NCBI GenBank assembly: GCA_905182305.1
Contig: CAJJBB010000007.1
Location: forward strand, 101,580-165,579
Length of the DNA: 64,000 bases
Source: Flavobacteria bacterium MS024-2A
GTDB taxonomy: Bacteria; Bacteroidota; Bacteroidia; Flavobacteriales; Flavobacteriaceae
Reading direction: 5' to 3'
Shown here: positions 51,909-60,475 of the stretch, one piece after another
Layout: each line of letters opens with the position of its first letter
Position numbering within the stretch: the first letter of the stretch is position 1
Notes under the pieces: model-generated
What the model was told of the DNA's origin: nothing
Seen by the model: only the letters and a program-made list of their open reading frames with translations
The model's database searches: none
Translations under genes and position numbers: made by a program

Positions 51909-52754
51909 ATGGATACAACAAAATTAATTATTATGGCTGGCGGTTCTTCTTCAAGAATGAAACGTTCTTTAGAAACATCCAAACTAACACCCGAGACTAA
52001 AAAAATAGCCAGTAGTTCTCATAAAAGCATAATTCCTTTAGGCTCTAAACAAAAACCTTTATTATTTCACCTCATTCAAAATGCTGTGAATGCTGGTTTT
52101 AAAGAGGTATATCTTATTACAAGTCATGAAAATGAGGCTTTTAAAGAATATGTAGGATCAGCACCGAAAAATAATCTTTTTGCAGGAGCACTTGTGCATT
52201 ATGCAATTCAGTATCTACCTCAAGGAAGGAATAAGCCCTTAGGGACAGCCGACGCTGTTCAGCAAACCATGGAACAGCACCCAGAGCTTAAAAATGAGTC
52301 TTTTACCATTTGCAATGGAGATAATTTATATTCTGTTCATGCTTTTGCATTATTATTAACTCCTAGAGATACTCCCCACGCTTTAATTAGCTATAATCGT
52401 TCAAGTTTAAATTTTAGTACCGCTCGTATTTCTTCATTTGCAATTATTGATATAAGTGAGGAAGGATATCTACAAAATATTATTGAAAAACCAGATCCTG
52501 AAACCGTAGAAAATTATGGGGATACTTCAGATTATATTGGAGTAAGTATGAATATTTTTAGTTTTGAGGGAGCCTTACTGTTTCCGTATTTAAAAAATTG
52601 CCCTATACATGCTGAGCGTAATGAAAAAGAGTTACCAGAAGCTGTGAGAATGATGATTACAGATCCCAAAAACAGGATTCGTTGTTTTAAAGTTTCAGAG
52701 CATCTTCCGGACTTAACTTCTGCAGAGGATCTTAAAAATTTTTCAAATTTATAA
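51909..52754 (+). CDS. Sugar-1-phosphate nucleotidyltransferase
   Basis: A 281-residue NTP-transferase. The N-terminal loop LIIMAGGSSSRMKRS is the nucleotide-binding G-G-x-S-S-R motif, ITSHENEAFKEYVG and PLGTADAVQQTM follow the family pattern, ICNGDNLYS carries the metal-binding Asp, and LQNIIEKPDPE is the usual E-K-P motif. Couples a sugar 1-phosphate with an NTP to give an NDP-sugar. Its place one base after the GHMP kinase suggests salvage of the freed sugar into NDP-sugar pools. Last gene of the locus; it converges with the 2OG oxygenase. The nucleotide (UTP or other) is undetermined. Confidence 0.8.
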   Translation: MDTTKLIIMAGGSSSRMKRSLETSKLTPETKKIASSSHKSIIPLGSKQKPLLFHLIQNAVNAGFKEVYLITSHENEAFKEYVGSAPKNNLFAGALVHYAIQYLPQGRNKPLGTADAVQQTMEQHPELKNESFTICNGDNLYSVHAFALLLTPRDTPHALISYNRSSLNFSTARISSFAIIDISEEGYLQNIIEKPDPETVENYGDTSDYIGVSMNIFSFEGALLFPYLKNCPIHAERNEKELPEAVRMMITDPKNRIRCFKVSEHLPDLTSAEDLKNFSNL

Positions 52755-52887
52755 GTAAAGAAGCAACTGTTTTAGTTATAAAGAATAGAATATTCAATAA
52801 TGATGTTTATAAATTTGAATCCAAAAGAATTTCTTTTTTGGCATTATTGGGGGGCATTTTAAAAGAAATGCAGAAAAAAAGAAAGGA

Positions 52888-53832
52888 TTACAATAAACCT
52901 AAAGCTACTAAACGCTGGCGTAGAAATTCTCCAGCTTCAATGTCATCATATAATTGTGGATTTTTTTCATCAACCATTTGCGGGAGGCAGTTTAGCGGCA
53001 TTTTTGGAATAGGATGCATAAAAAATGGTAGGGAATACCGGGCCTTACCCCACTCATCTTTAGGAGGATTTACTACACGATGAATGGTGGATGGCAAATA
53101 ATTGTTGGTCAACCTAGAAAGCATGTCCCCAATGTTAATCATTAATTCATCAGGAGCTGCGACAGCATCAACCCATTCTTTCTGACGATTTAATACTTGC
53201 AGTCCACCTCCTTGTGAACCCATAAGTAGGGTTATTAAATTAATATCTCCATGGGCAGCAGCACGTTCTGATTCATTGGGAACACTGGTAATTGGGGGGT
53301 AGTGTATGGCTCTTAAAATTGAATTTCCTTCACGAATGTAATGATCAAAATAATTTTCTTCTAGACCTAAGTATAAGGAAATGGCTTGCAGCAATACTTC
53401 TGCAGTTTTCTCTAGTTTTTTATATACCTCATCTCCAATGACATTAAAATGCTCTAGCTCTGACACCTGAATATTATCAGGATATATTTCTTTAAGGTGT
53501 TTATGAACCTTTAGGTCTTGACCAAAATGCCAAAACTCTTTTAGGTCTCCAGTTGTTCTTCCCGCTGCATGTTCTTTTCCAAAACCAGTATAACCTCTCT
53601 GACCACCACCTCCTTTAATTTCATAAGCTTCTTTGTTTTTCCTAGGTAATGCAAAAAAAGCATTGATTTCACGATATAAATCCGCTTGTAAATCTTTCTC
53701 TAAAAAATGCCCTTTTAAAGCTAAGAACCCTATTTCTTGGAACGAAGCACCAATGAATTGAACAAAGTCTGATTTTCGTTTTGGATCCCCAGAAAGGAAT
53801 TCATTTAAATCCGCTTGTGGAATATTTTTCAT
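52888..53832 (-). CDS. 2-oxoglutarate/Fe(II) oxygenase, isopenicillin N synthase-like family
   Basis: A 314-residue oxygenase. The N-terminal DIOX_N-like part (FQEIGFLALKGHFLEKDL, AFFALPRKNKEAYEIKGGGGQRGYTGFGKEHAAG) leads to the jelly-roll core with the iron ligands H194 and D196 (AAAHGDINLITLL) and H251 (STIHRVVNPP), and RYS at 265-267 for 2-oxoglutarate. Common in Bacteroidota, substrate unknown. A strong hairpin terminator lies between its start and an upstream 20-residue leader ORF, so its expression probably depends on read-through or conditional antitermination. Confidence 0.85.
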   Translation of the reverse strand: MKNIPQADLNEFLSGDPKRKSDFVQFIGASFQEIGFLALKGHFLEKDLQADLYREINAFFALPRKNKEAYEIKGGGGQRGYTGFGKEHAAGRTTGDLKEFWHFGQDLKVHKHLKEIYPDNIQVSELEHFNVIGDEVYKKLEKTAEVLLQAISLYLGLEENYFDHYIREGNSILRAIHYPPITSVPNESERAAAHGDINLITLLMGSQGGGLQVLNRQKEWVDAVAAPDELMINIGDMLSRLTNNYLPSTIHRVVNPPKDEWGKARYSLPFFMHPIPKMPLNCLPQMVDEKNPQLYDDIEAGEFLRQRLVALGLL

Positions 53833-53843
53833 AGAAATAAATT

Positions 53844-53868
53844 AAAAAAAGCGGACCCATCGGTCCGC
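53844..53868 (-). terminator. Hairpin terminator/attenuator in front of the oxygenase gene
   Basis: On the minus strand: GCGGACC, loop GATG, GGTCCGC, then seven T. It lies 12 bases before the oxygenase ATG and downstream of the leader ORF. Confidence 0.75.
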
Positions 53869-53889
53869 TTTACATATAGATAAGGAATA

Positions 53890-53952
53890 TTACAGTGGTC
53901 CTAGAGTAGGTACCTGCTGTTTATTATTCCCCAAATGATTTTCATAAAACAT
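53890..53952 (-). CDS. 20-residue leader ORF with a strong Shine-Dalgarno
   Basis: ATG at 53952 opens MFYENHLGNNKQQVPTLGPL and a TAA at 53890. It is preceded six bases upstream by AAAGGAGG, which is exceptional here because other genes in this window start in A-rich DNA without such a site. A TATATTTG promoter box lies about 60 bases upstream and a terminator follows. The layout (promoter, short translated ORF, terminator, gene) is that of a leader peptide. No codon run for a single amino acid is visible. It could also be an independent micro-gene. Confidence 0.5.
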   Translation of the reverse strand: MFYENHLGNNKQQVPTLGPL

Positions 53953-53958
53953 AAGACG

Positions 53959-53966
53959 CCTCCTTT
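53959..53966 (-). promoter_or_regulatory. Strong Shine-Dalgarno (AAAGGAGG)
   Basis: Six bases before the ATG of the 20-residue ORF. Just upstream an ATG is followed immediately by TAG, forming a start-stop pair. Extended anti-Shine-Dalgarno matches are rare before genes of this phylum. Confidence 0.6.
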
Positions 53967-54014
53967 CTACATTAAATTAAACTTAGCTGGTGTCACAGCC
54001 CGAACTTCTCAATT

Positions 54015-54022
54015 CAAATATA
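54015..54022 (-). promoter_or_regulatory. -7 box (TATATTTG) of the leader/oxygenase unit
   Basis: Exact TAnnTTTG match on the minus strand. A start of transcription near 54008 would give a ~175-base leader that begins with a GC-richer, potentially folded segment (GGGCTGTGACACCAGC). Confidence 0.5.
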
Positions 54023-54047
54023 ATAATTGAAGTGTTTTGTTTCTAAA

Positions 54048-55316
54048 TTATTTGACAATTTTTTTCAACGTAAGTCCTTGTACTAAAATAGTAAAGAGTA
54101 CTACTCCATAAGTTAAAATTAAAATAAGATCTTTTCCTTCACCAATAGAGTCCGGAAGGTTTAGTGCCAGGGCAATACTTAGCCCTCCTCTTAAGCCACC
54201 CCATGTTATAATCAGAGCAGTATTTTTTTCAAACACTTTTTTAATGGAGAGCAGTTGTATTGGAACAAACACTCCAATACCTCTTGAAACAACTACCAAA
54301 ACAATAACAAGAAAAATGATAATTATGTAAGACATTTCGAAGTTTTGAAGAATTGGTATAATTTCCAATCCAATCAAAATAAATAATATGGCATTTAAAG
54401 TTTCATCTAACAGGTGCCAAAATTTGTAGACATAATCTCCCATAGCTTTTTGAACTCCCTCTTTATTCTTATCTGAATCTATGTTTTGATTTAAAAAGAG
54501 TCCCATAACTACAACCGCCAGAACAGCAGAGAAATGAAATACATGTGAAATAACCGGCACTAAAAGGACCATTGAAAGGGTAATCAAAACTTCTAATTCA
54601 ACATGATCATTTTCAATATATTCTACTAACTTTAACCCTAAAAAGCCTAATAAGGCACCAAGTAAGACTCCTCCAATAACTTCTTGGGCAAATAATGCTC
54701 CTACACTTTGAATGGTAATATTATCGATGCCTTCAATTTTAATACTTAAAAGAGTAAGAAAGACAACTACACCAATTCCATCATTAAAAAGCGACTCTCC
54801 TGCAATACGAGTTTCTGTAACTTTAGAAAGGTTCATTTTTTTAACCATTGCTAAAACAGCAATAGGATCAGTAGGTGCAATTAATGCTCCAAATAATAAA
54901 CAGTCTACATAACTTAGCCCAAGAGAACTTAACCCAAATAAAGGTTGTTCAACGAGCCAAAAAAGACCGGAGCCAACAGCAAACGTAGAGAAAATAACTC
55001 CAAAAGTAGCAAGAAACAAAACGGTAATTTTGTCCTTTAATAGCTCATGAACATCTACACTAATTGCTCCTGCAAAAAGCAGAAAAGGTAGCATTACATC
55101 AATCAGTAAAACACTAAAGTCAAACTGCTTGGTTAAAGTAGTAACATAGTTAAGGAAATCCGGAGAAACCAGTCCTGTAATCATTATAACTAATGACAGC
55201 ATTATAGCCAATACCATCAAACCAATTGTTTGTGGAAGCTTTAATATTCGCAAGTTAATAATTGAAAAAATGGAAGCCAAACAAAGTAATAAAGCGGAAA
55301 GTTCAAGAAAATTCAT
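54048..55316 (-). CDS. Na+/H+ antiporter, CPA1/NhaP family
   Basis: Start set at 55316 (422 residues; M-NFLELSALLLCLASIF) rather than 55391, which would overlap ribE by 47 bases and add a poor leader. About twelve membrane helices. The ion-binding region is seen in LLFGALIAPTDPIAVLAMVKK with the key Asp, followed by ETRIAGESLFNDGIGVVVFL, the CPA1 N-D pattern, and ITWGGLRGGLSIALALNLP near the end. Exchanges Na+ for H+ across the inner membrane. Lies 28 bases downstream of ribE on the same strand. Confidence 0.9.
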   Translation of the reverse strand: MNFLELSALLLCLASIFSIINLRILKLPQTIGLMVLAIMLSLVIMITGLVSPDFLNYVTTLTKQFDFSVLLIDVMLPFLLFAGAISVDVHELLKDKITVLFLATFGVIFSTFAVGSGLFWLVEQPLFGLSSLGLSYVDCLLFGALIAPTDPIAVLAMVKKMNLSKVTETRIAGESLFNDGIGVVVFLTLLSIKIEGIDNITIQSVGALFAQEVIGGVLLGALLGFLGLKLVEYIENDHVELEVLITLSMVLLVPVISHVFHFSAVLAVVVMGLFLNQNIDSDKNKEGVQKAMGDYVYKFWHLLDETLNAILFILIGLEIIPILQNFEMSYIIIIFLVIVLVVVSRGIGVFVPIQLLSIKKVFEKNTALIITWGGLRGGLSIALALNLPDSIGEGKDLILILTYGVVLFTILVQGLTLKKIVK

Positions 55317-55344
55317 TTCAGTTATTTTTATAAATATATACAAA

Positions 55345-55932
55345 TTAACTCGTAGTATATAGTTTTGCAATATACTTGCCAATAAGATCAAACTCTAAAT
55401 TGACAACTTTATTTGGTGCAAATGTGTGAAAATTGGTATGTTCATAGGTATATGGAATAATTGCTACAGAAAAATGATCTTTTTGAGAATCAACAACAGT
55501 TAGGCTTACTCCGTTGACAGTTATAGAGCCTTTTTCAATAGTTATGTTTCCTTTTTTTGAATCATATCGGAATGTATAAAACCAGCTTCCCTCTTTATTT
55601 TCAGCCTGAAGACATGTTGCGATCTGGTCAACATGGCCCTGAACCATATGGCCATCTAAACGATCACCTAATTTCATTGCACGTTCTAAATTAATTAGAT
55701 CATTAATTTGAAGAGTTCCTATATTACTTTTAAGAAGTGTTTCTTCTATAGCAGTTACCGTATAATTTTTCTGATCACATGCTACTACCGTCAAGCAGAC
55801 ACCATTATGGGCAACACTTTGATCAATTTTCAATGTTTTGGCTAGATCACTTTCCAGAGTAATATGGAGGTTAGTTGATTCTTTTTCCAAACTTTTAACC
55901 GTTCCAAAAGCTTCTATAATTCCCGTAAACAT
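55345..55932 (-). CDS. ribE: Riboflavin synthase, alpha subunit
   Basis: A 195-residue enzyme that turns two 6,7-dimethyl-8-ribityllumazines into riboflavin. The tandem lumazine-binding repeats are clear: MFTGIIEAFGTV with VAHNGVCLTVVAC, and MVQGHVDQIATC with ITVNGVSLTVVDS. Length matches the family (about 195-210). Divergent from pdxA with 51 bases between starts, a common flavobacterial arrangement. No FMN riboswitch is visible in the short upstream gap. Confidence 0.95.
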   Translation of the reverse strand: MFTGIIEAFGTVKSLEKESTNLHITLESDLAKTLKIDQSVAHNGVCLTVVACDQKNYTVTAIEETLLKSNIGTLQINDLINLERAMKLGDRLDGHMVQGHVDQIATCLQAENKEGSWFYTFRYDSKKGNITIEKGSITVNGVSLTVVDSQKDHFSVAIIPYTYEHTNFHTFAPNKVVNLEFDLIGKYIAKLYTTS

Positions 55933-55983
55933 GCGTTTTAATTTAGTTACATTTGCTTCAAAAATAAGTATAAAACCTCTGGA

Positions 55984-56997
55984 ATGAGTGAAATCTCAAA
56001 AATAAGAGTTGGAATTTCTGTTGGTGATCCCAACGGGATTGGTTTTGAAATTATTTTAAAAACCTTTGAGGATAAGCGAATTTTCGATTTTTTCATTCCC
56101 ATTGCTTTTGCGAATTCAGGAAACTTTATTGAGGAAAAAAAGAAGCTAGGTCTTTCCACCAGTATTTTTTCTTTAAAAAACATAAAAAACCCAAATAAAG
56201 CTCAATTAAATGTTGTAGAAACTTGGGAAAAACCATTTCCTATTGTTTACGGCGCAGAACAACTTGACGCAGGAATACATGCTATCTCTTCCCTAGAGGC
56301 AGCTATCGATGCTTTAAAACAGGAACAGATAGATGTCTTGGTTACTGCTCCTATTCACAAAAAAAACATTCAGTCTGAAACCTTTGTATTTCCTGGACAT
56401 ACTGATTATCTTAATCAAAAGCTGGAAGGTAATAGTCTCATGTTTATGGTGACCGATTTTCTAAAAGTAGCCTTAATGAGTGATCACATTCCCCTGAGGG
56501 AAGTGGTTAGCTATTTGACAGAAGAAAAAATTACAAGTAAAATTAATCTTCTTAAAAAAAGTTTACAACAAGATTTTGGGATTCAACACCCTAAAATTGC
56601 GATATTAGGAATTAACCCTCACAGTGGAGATAATGGTGTTATTGGAAAAGAAGATGATACACTTTTACGTCCTTTACTCAAAAAACTACAAGAGAAAGGA
56701 AGTTTAGTTTATGGTCCCTTCCCTGCAGATGGATTTTTCGGAAACCAATCATACAAAAAATATGATGCTGTATTAGCAACATATCATGACCAAGGGCTTA
56801 TCCCTTTTAAAACCTTATCTTTTGGAGAAGGAGTAAATTTTACTGCAGGTTTAAGTCATGTAAGAACTTCTCCAGATCATGGAACAGCATTTGATATTGC
56901 GGGAAAAGGTGTTGCAAATTCCACTTCTTTTACTGCCGCAACTTACAAGGCTAGAGAAATTTTCATTCAACGTCAACATGCTTTTGTTAAGGATTAG
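55984..56997 (+). CDS. pdxA: 4-hydroxythreonine-4-phosphate dehydrogenase
   Basis: A 337-residue NAD-dependent enzyme of the DXP-dependent pyridoxal phosphate pathway. RVGISVGDPNGIGFEIILK is the N-terminal signature; VTAPIHKKN and FPGHTDYLNQKL hold the conserved Lys and His; ILGINPHSGDNGVIGKED and ATYHDQGLIPFKTLSF are the metal and substrate motifs; GLSHVRTSPDHGTAFDIAGKG closes the site. Complete. Overlaps the convergent symporter gene by four bases. Confidence 0.95.
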   Translation: MSEISKIRVGISVGDPNGIGFEIILKTFEDKRIFDFFIPIAFANSGNFIEEKKKLGLSTSIFSLKNIKNPNKAQLNVVETWEKPFPIVYGAEQLDAGIHAISSLEAAIDALKQEQIDVLVTAPIHKKNIQSETFVFPGHTDYLNQKLEGNSLMFMVTDFLKVALMSDHIPLREVVSYLTEEKITSKINLLKKSLQQDFGIQHPKIAILGINPHSGDNGVIGKEDDTLLRPLLKKLQEKGSLVYGPFPADGFFGNQSYKKYDAVLATYHDQGLIPFKTLSFGEGVNFTAGLSHVRTSPDHGTAFDIAGKGVANSTSFTAATYKAREIFIQRQHAFVKD

Positions 56998-57914
56998 TTT
57001 TTGTCTTTAAACACACTCACAAAGATACTTCCAAGCAGGGAATGAATTAAGCTTGAAATTGCAGCAGGAATTGCAACCATTGGAGATGAAAAATTTTCTC
57101 TCGCTAAAACAACCCCTAGCCCAGAATTTTGCATACCTACTTCTATAGAAATAGTTTTTGCAACACTCCAGTTTTTAAACCATCCAAAGCTAATAAGTAG
57201 ACCAACTAAAAATCCTAAAAAATGAAGACAGATTAGAGATAAAATTAAATTGAAGCCGGAATCTAAAATAATATCTTTTCCCTGACCAATAATACTGGCA
57301 ACAATTAAGGCAATAAGTATTACGGCAACAGGAGGTGCAAAGGGTAAAATTTTGTTAGTTTTTTTAGGAAAATATTTATTTAAAACTATGCCTAAAACAA
57401 TAGGAATGAGCACCACCTTTAGCGTGCTGTAAAATAGACCCTCAGCAGGAACATTCACGTAGTTTCCTGATAGCTGACTGGTCAAAAAGGGCGTAAATAC
57501 AATTGCAGCAAGGGTAGAAAAAGCTGTCATAGAAACAGAAAGTGCCACATCTGCTTTTGCTAAGAAGGCAATTACATTTGATGCAGTACCTCCAGGACAA
57601 CAAGAAACTAAAATGAGTCCTACGGCAAAAAAAGTAGGTAATTCAAATAATTTTCCTAGCCCCCATCCAAGTGAAGGCATCACAATAAACTGTAAAGCAA
57701 TACCAAGCAGTACCCATTTAGGGTGAGAAATAATTTGTTTAAAATCAGATGTTTGAAGGGTGAGTCCCATACCCAACATAATCCCCCCTAATCCTAGGGT
57801 AATAAAGGGTCCTTGAAACCAAGTAAATAAAGGTGGATAGATCAGAGAAGAAATCGAAAATAAAGCCACAATCCACGGAAAAGCATTAGTTATTTTTTGT
57901 ATTAAATATGTCAC
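56994..57914 (-). CDS. Bile acid:Na+ symporter-family transporter
   Basis: A 306-residue inner-membrane protein with about nine to ten helices. Motifs of the BASS/SBF family are LGGIMLGMGLTLQTSDFKQI, FFAVGLILVSCCPGGTASNVIAFLAKADVALSVSMTAFST (crossing region) and ISIEVGMQNSGLGVVLA (second crossing region with E and Q). Bacterial members carry organic anions such as pantoate or keto acids, so bile acids need not be the substrate. Stand-alone; convergent with pdxA. Confidence 0.85.
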   Translation of the reverse strand: MTYLIQKITNAFPWIVALFSISSLIYPPLFTWFQGPFITLGLGGIMLGMGLTLQTSDFKQIISHPKWVLLGIALQFIVMPSLGWGLGKLFELPTFFAVGLILVSCCPGGTASNVIAFLAKADVALSVSMTAFSTLAAIVFTPFLTSQLSGNYVNVPAEGLFYSTLKVVLIPIVLGIVLNKYFPKKTNKILPFAPPVAVILIALIVASIIGQGKDIILDSGFNLILSLICLHFLGFLVGLLISFGWFKNWSVAKTISIEVGMQNSGLGVVLARENFSSPMVAIPAAISSLIHSLLGSIFVSVFKDKN

Positions 57915-58062
57915 AAGTAATTTTTTAAATCAAGATATAGATTTTTTTTAACCTAGAGCTAAACAAACAAGGGGGCTGCAACAGGATTTAAAGCGAAGTT
58001 TTAAATTATAGACAAGAAATTATAAACCCTAGAATTTTAATGTGTTACATTATTTTTTTTTA

Positions 58063-58070
58063 TAAATTTG
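58063..58070 (+). promoter_or_regulatory. -7 box (TAAATTTG) of the DUF177-rpmF unit
   Basis: Exact TAnnTTTG match, 18 bases before the ATG at 58089. Confidence 0.6.
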
Positions 58071-58088
58071 CCGCTCAATTGTTGAGTA

Positions 58089-58610
58089 ATGGAAGTGTTA
58101 AAAGAGTTTACTATCCCATTCGTGGGTCTGAAAGACGGAAAACACGACTTTTCTTTTACAATTGGCAGTACGTTCTTTAAGCATTTTGAGTACATCGATT
58201 TTGATCAAGCTTCCATTGAAGCTAAGTTGGTTTTAGATAAAAAACCTACTTTTTTAGAGTTAAGTTTTAATGTTAAAGGAATAATTGTTCTTCCATGCGA
58301 CATCTCTACTGAATTGTTCGATTTTCATCTTGATGCACAGTATACCTTGCTTGTAAAGTTTGGTCAAGTTTCAGAAACCATTTCAGATGAAATTATCATC
58401 TTAAGTGAAGGGACCTACCAAATTAACGTGGCTCAATACCTTTATGAAATGATCATATTGGCTGTTCCACAAAAGCGAGTTCATCCTGGAATCGAAGATG
58501 GAACGCTGAAAAGTGAAATCGTAGATAAGCTCAGAGCACTAGAACCCAGAGAAGAAAGTTTAAATGGGGAAAAAGACCCTCGTTGGAATAAATTAAAAGA
58601 CCTCCTTTAA
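58089..58610 (+). CDS. DUF177/YceD-family protein
   Basis: A 173-residue cytoplasmic protein with the DUF177 layout: EFTIPFVGLKDGKHDFSFTI at the start, FNVKGIIVLPCDISTELFDF with the conserved Cys, and the acidic PREESLNGEKDPRWNKLKDLL tail. YceD-type proteins lie before rpmF in most bacteria and are linked to 23S rRNA processing or ribosome assembly in some lineages. Here rpmF follows 24 bases later, so they are co-transcribed from the TAAATTTG promoter. Confidence 0.9.
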   Translation: MEVLKEFTIPFVGLKDGKHDFSFTIGSTFFKHFEYIDFDQASIEAKLVLDKKPTFLELSFNVKGIIVLPCDISTELFDFHLDAQYTLLVKFGQVSETISDEIIILSEGTYQINVAQYLYEMIILAVPQKRVHPGIEDGTLKSEIVDKLRALEPREESLNGEKDPRWNKLKDLL

Positions 58611-58634
58611 AACAGGTCGCGTAAAACAAATATT

Positions 58635-58832
58635 ATGGCACATCCTAAACGGAAAATTTCCAAAACAAGAAGAGATAAAAGGCGTACGCATTATAAAGCT
58701 GCTGATCAACAGATTGCAACTTGTAACACCACAGGCGAATCGCATTTATATCACCGTGCTCACTGGCATGAAGGGAAACTTTACTATCGAGGAAAAGTAC
58801 TTGTTGATGCTGTTGAAACTGCAGAAGCATAA
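58635..58832 (+). CDS. rpmF: 50S ribosomal protein L32
   Basis: A 65-residue basic protein: [20 protein letters not shown] at the start is the L32 signature. It carries a Cys (ATCNT) but no full four-Cys zinc site, as in many Bacteroidota. Followed by a strong hairpin terminator at 58852, which ends the DUF177-rpmF transcript before fabH. Confidence 0.97.
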   Translation: MAHPKRKISKTRRDKRRTHYKAADQQIATCNTTGESHLYHRAHWHEGKLYYRGKVLVDAVETAEA

Positions 58833-58851
58833 GCCAAAAAACATTCTATTT

Positions 58852-58879
58852 AGCTCTCCCAGTGGGGGGGCTTTTTTTT
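58852..58879 (+). terminator. Terminator after rpmF
   Basis: Stem AGCTCTCCC / GGGGGGGCT around AGT with a slipped G, followed by eight T. Confidence 0.85.
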
Positions 58880-58956
58880 ATTAGAAATGTTTTGTTTAGA
58901 TTAAAAAACTATTATCTTCACTTAGTATTAATATATATTTCTGCTGAAATTTTATA

Positions 58957-59961
58957 ATGAATCTAAAAGATAAAAAGCTGTTAAAAGCAGCAATTACAGC
59001 AGTTGGAGGTTATGTTCCCGATACAATTTTATCTAATGAAGATTTAGAAAAAATGGTTGATACTAACGATGCTTGGATTACTTCCAGAACAGGGATTAAA
59101 GAACGACGAATTCTCAAAGAACCTGGTAAAGCCACTTCTTATTTAGCCATTCAAGCTGTCAATGATTTAATTTCTAAAAAAAATCTCGATACTTCTACTA
59201 TTGATTTAGTAATTGTTGCTACCATTACTCCCGATATACATGTTGCCGCTACCGCTGCTTATGTAGCTTCAACCATTGGAGCTGTAAACGCATTTGCATA
59301 CGATTTAAACGCTGCCTGTTCTGGTTTTTTATATGGGATGAGCACTGCAGCTTCACATATTAGTTCTGGCCGGTATAAAAAAATATTACTTATTGGAGCC
59401 GATAAAATGTCGTCAATAGTAGATTATACTGATCGTGACACATGTATTATTTTCGGAGATGGAGGCGGTGCTGTTTTATTTGAACCTAGTACAAATGATT
59501 ATGGTTGGGAAGACGAATATTTCAGAAGTAATGGAACTGAGCGCATGTCTTTACGAATAAAAGCAGGAGGTTCATTACATCCTACCACAAAGGATAGTTT
59601 TGCTCAAGGAGATCATAACATTTATCAAGATGGAAAAGCAGTGTTTAAATATGCTGTTTCAGAAATGGCAAATGCTGCTGAAGAAATAATGAAACGCAAT
59701 GCACTTGACGGTAATACAATAGATTACCTTGTTCCGCACCAAGCAAATAAAAGGATAGTAGATGCTACTTCAAAAAGATTGAACCTAAACCAAGAAAAAG
59801 TCTTGATGAATATAGAGCGGTATGGAAATACAACAGCGGCTACACTGCCCTTATTGTTAAACGATTACGAATCAAAATTTAAAAAAGGAGACAAGCTTAT
59901 TTTCGCTGCATTTGGTGGTGGATTTACATGGGGTGCTGCGCACCTAACGTGGGCTTATTAA
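58957..59961 (+). CDS. fabH: Beta-ketoacyl-ACP synthase III
   Basis: A 334-residue thiolase-fold enzyme that starts fatty-acid synthesis by condensing acetyl-CoA (or a branched acyl-CoA) with malonyl-ACP. The triad is intact: C121 in NAACSGFLYG, H261 in VPHQANKRI and N291 in ERYGNTTAAT. GGGFTWGAAHLTW ends the chain in the usual way. Followed 20 bases later by accB, so the initiation and malonyl-CoA steps are grouped. Confidence 0.97.
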   Translation: MNLKDKKLLKAAITAVGGYVPDTILSNEDLEKMVDTNDAWITSRTGIKERRILKEPGKATSYLAIQAVNDLISKKNLDTSTIDLVIVATITPDIHVAATAAYVASTIGAVNAFAYDLNAACSGFLYGMSTAASHISSGRYKKILLIGADKMSSIVDYTDRDTCIIFGDGGGAVLFEPSTNDYGWEDEYFRSNGTERMSLRIKAGGSLHPTTKDSFAQGDHNIYQDGKAVFKYAVSEMANAAEEIMKRNALDGNTIDYLVPHQANKRIVDATSKRLNLNQEKVLMNIERYGNTTAATLPLLLNDYESKFKKGDKLIFAAFGGGFTWGAAHLTWAY

Positions 59962-59981
59962 TAATCAATTGAAAACTAATT

Positions 59982-60464
59982 ATGGATATTAAAGACATTC
60001 AACACTTAATTAAATTCGTTGCTAAATCTGGCGCTCATGAAGTGAAATTGGAAATGGAGGATATTAAAATCACCATAAAAACCGGACCAGACCAAACTTT
60101 TAATGAAAATTCAGGAATGGTACAACAAGTGCAACCAATGCCAGTTTTAGCTCAAGCTCCAGTTCCTCCTGTAGCTTCAGCTCCAGAAATTGTTGCAGCT
60201 CCTGTCCAATCAGAAGAAGACAATTTAATTACTATTAAATCACCAATTATTGGAACTTTTTATCGTAAAGCTACTCCAGACAAGCCCTCTTTTGTTGAAA
60301 TAGGACAAGTAATTAAGGAAGGAGATGTATTGTGTGTTATCGAAGCCATGAAACTTTTCAATGAAATTGAGTCTGAGCTAAGCGGTACTATTGTTAAGAT
60401 TTTAGTCGATGATGCTTCTCCAGTAGAATTTGACCAACCCTTATTTGTGATCAATCCTTCTTAA
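59982..60464 (+). CDS. accB: Biotin carboxyl carrier protein of acetyl-CoA carboxylase
   Basis: A 160-residue protein: a conserved N-terminal segment ([22 protein letters not shown]), a Pro/Ala-rich linker (residues about 50-80) and the biotinyl domain with the biotinylated lysine K124 in [13 protein letters not shown]. Works with AccC and the carboxyltransferase encoded elsewhere to make malonyl-CoA. Lies 11 bases before accC. Confidence 0.96.
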   Translation: MDIKDIQHLIKFVAKSGAHEVKLEMEDIKITIKTGPDQTFNENSGMVQQVQPMPVLAQAPVPPVASAPEIVAAPVQSEEDNLITIKSPIIGTFYRKATPDKPSFVEIGQVIKEGDVLCVIEAMKLFNEIESELSGTIVKILVDDASPVEFDQPLFVINPS

Positions 60465-60475
60465 AGAAATCAGGT

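Noticed and set aside
55933..55983. FMN riboswitch before ribE
   Set aside because: The ribE/pdxA gap is only 51 bases, too short for the RFN element, and none of its conserved blocks is present.
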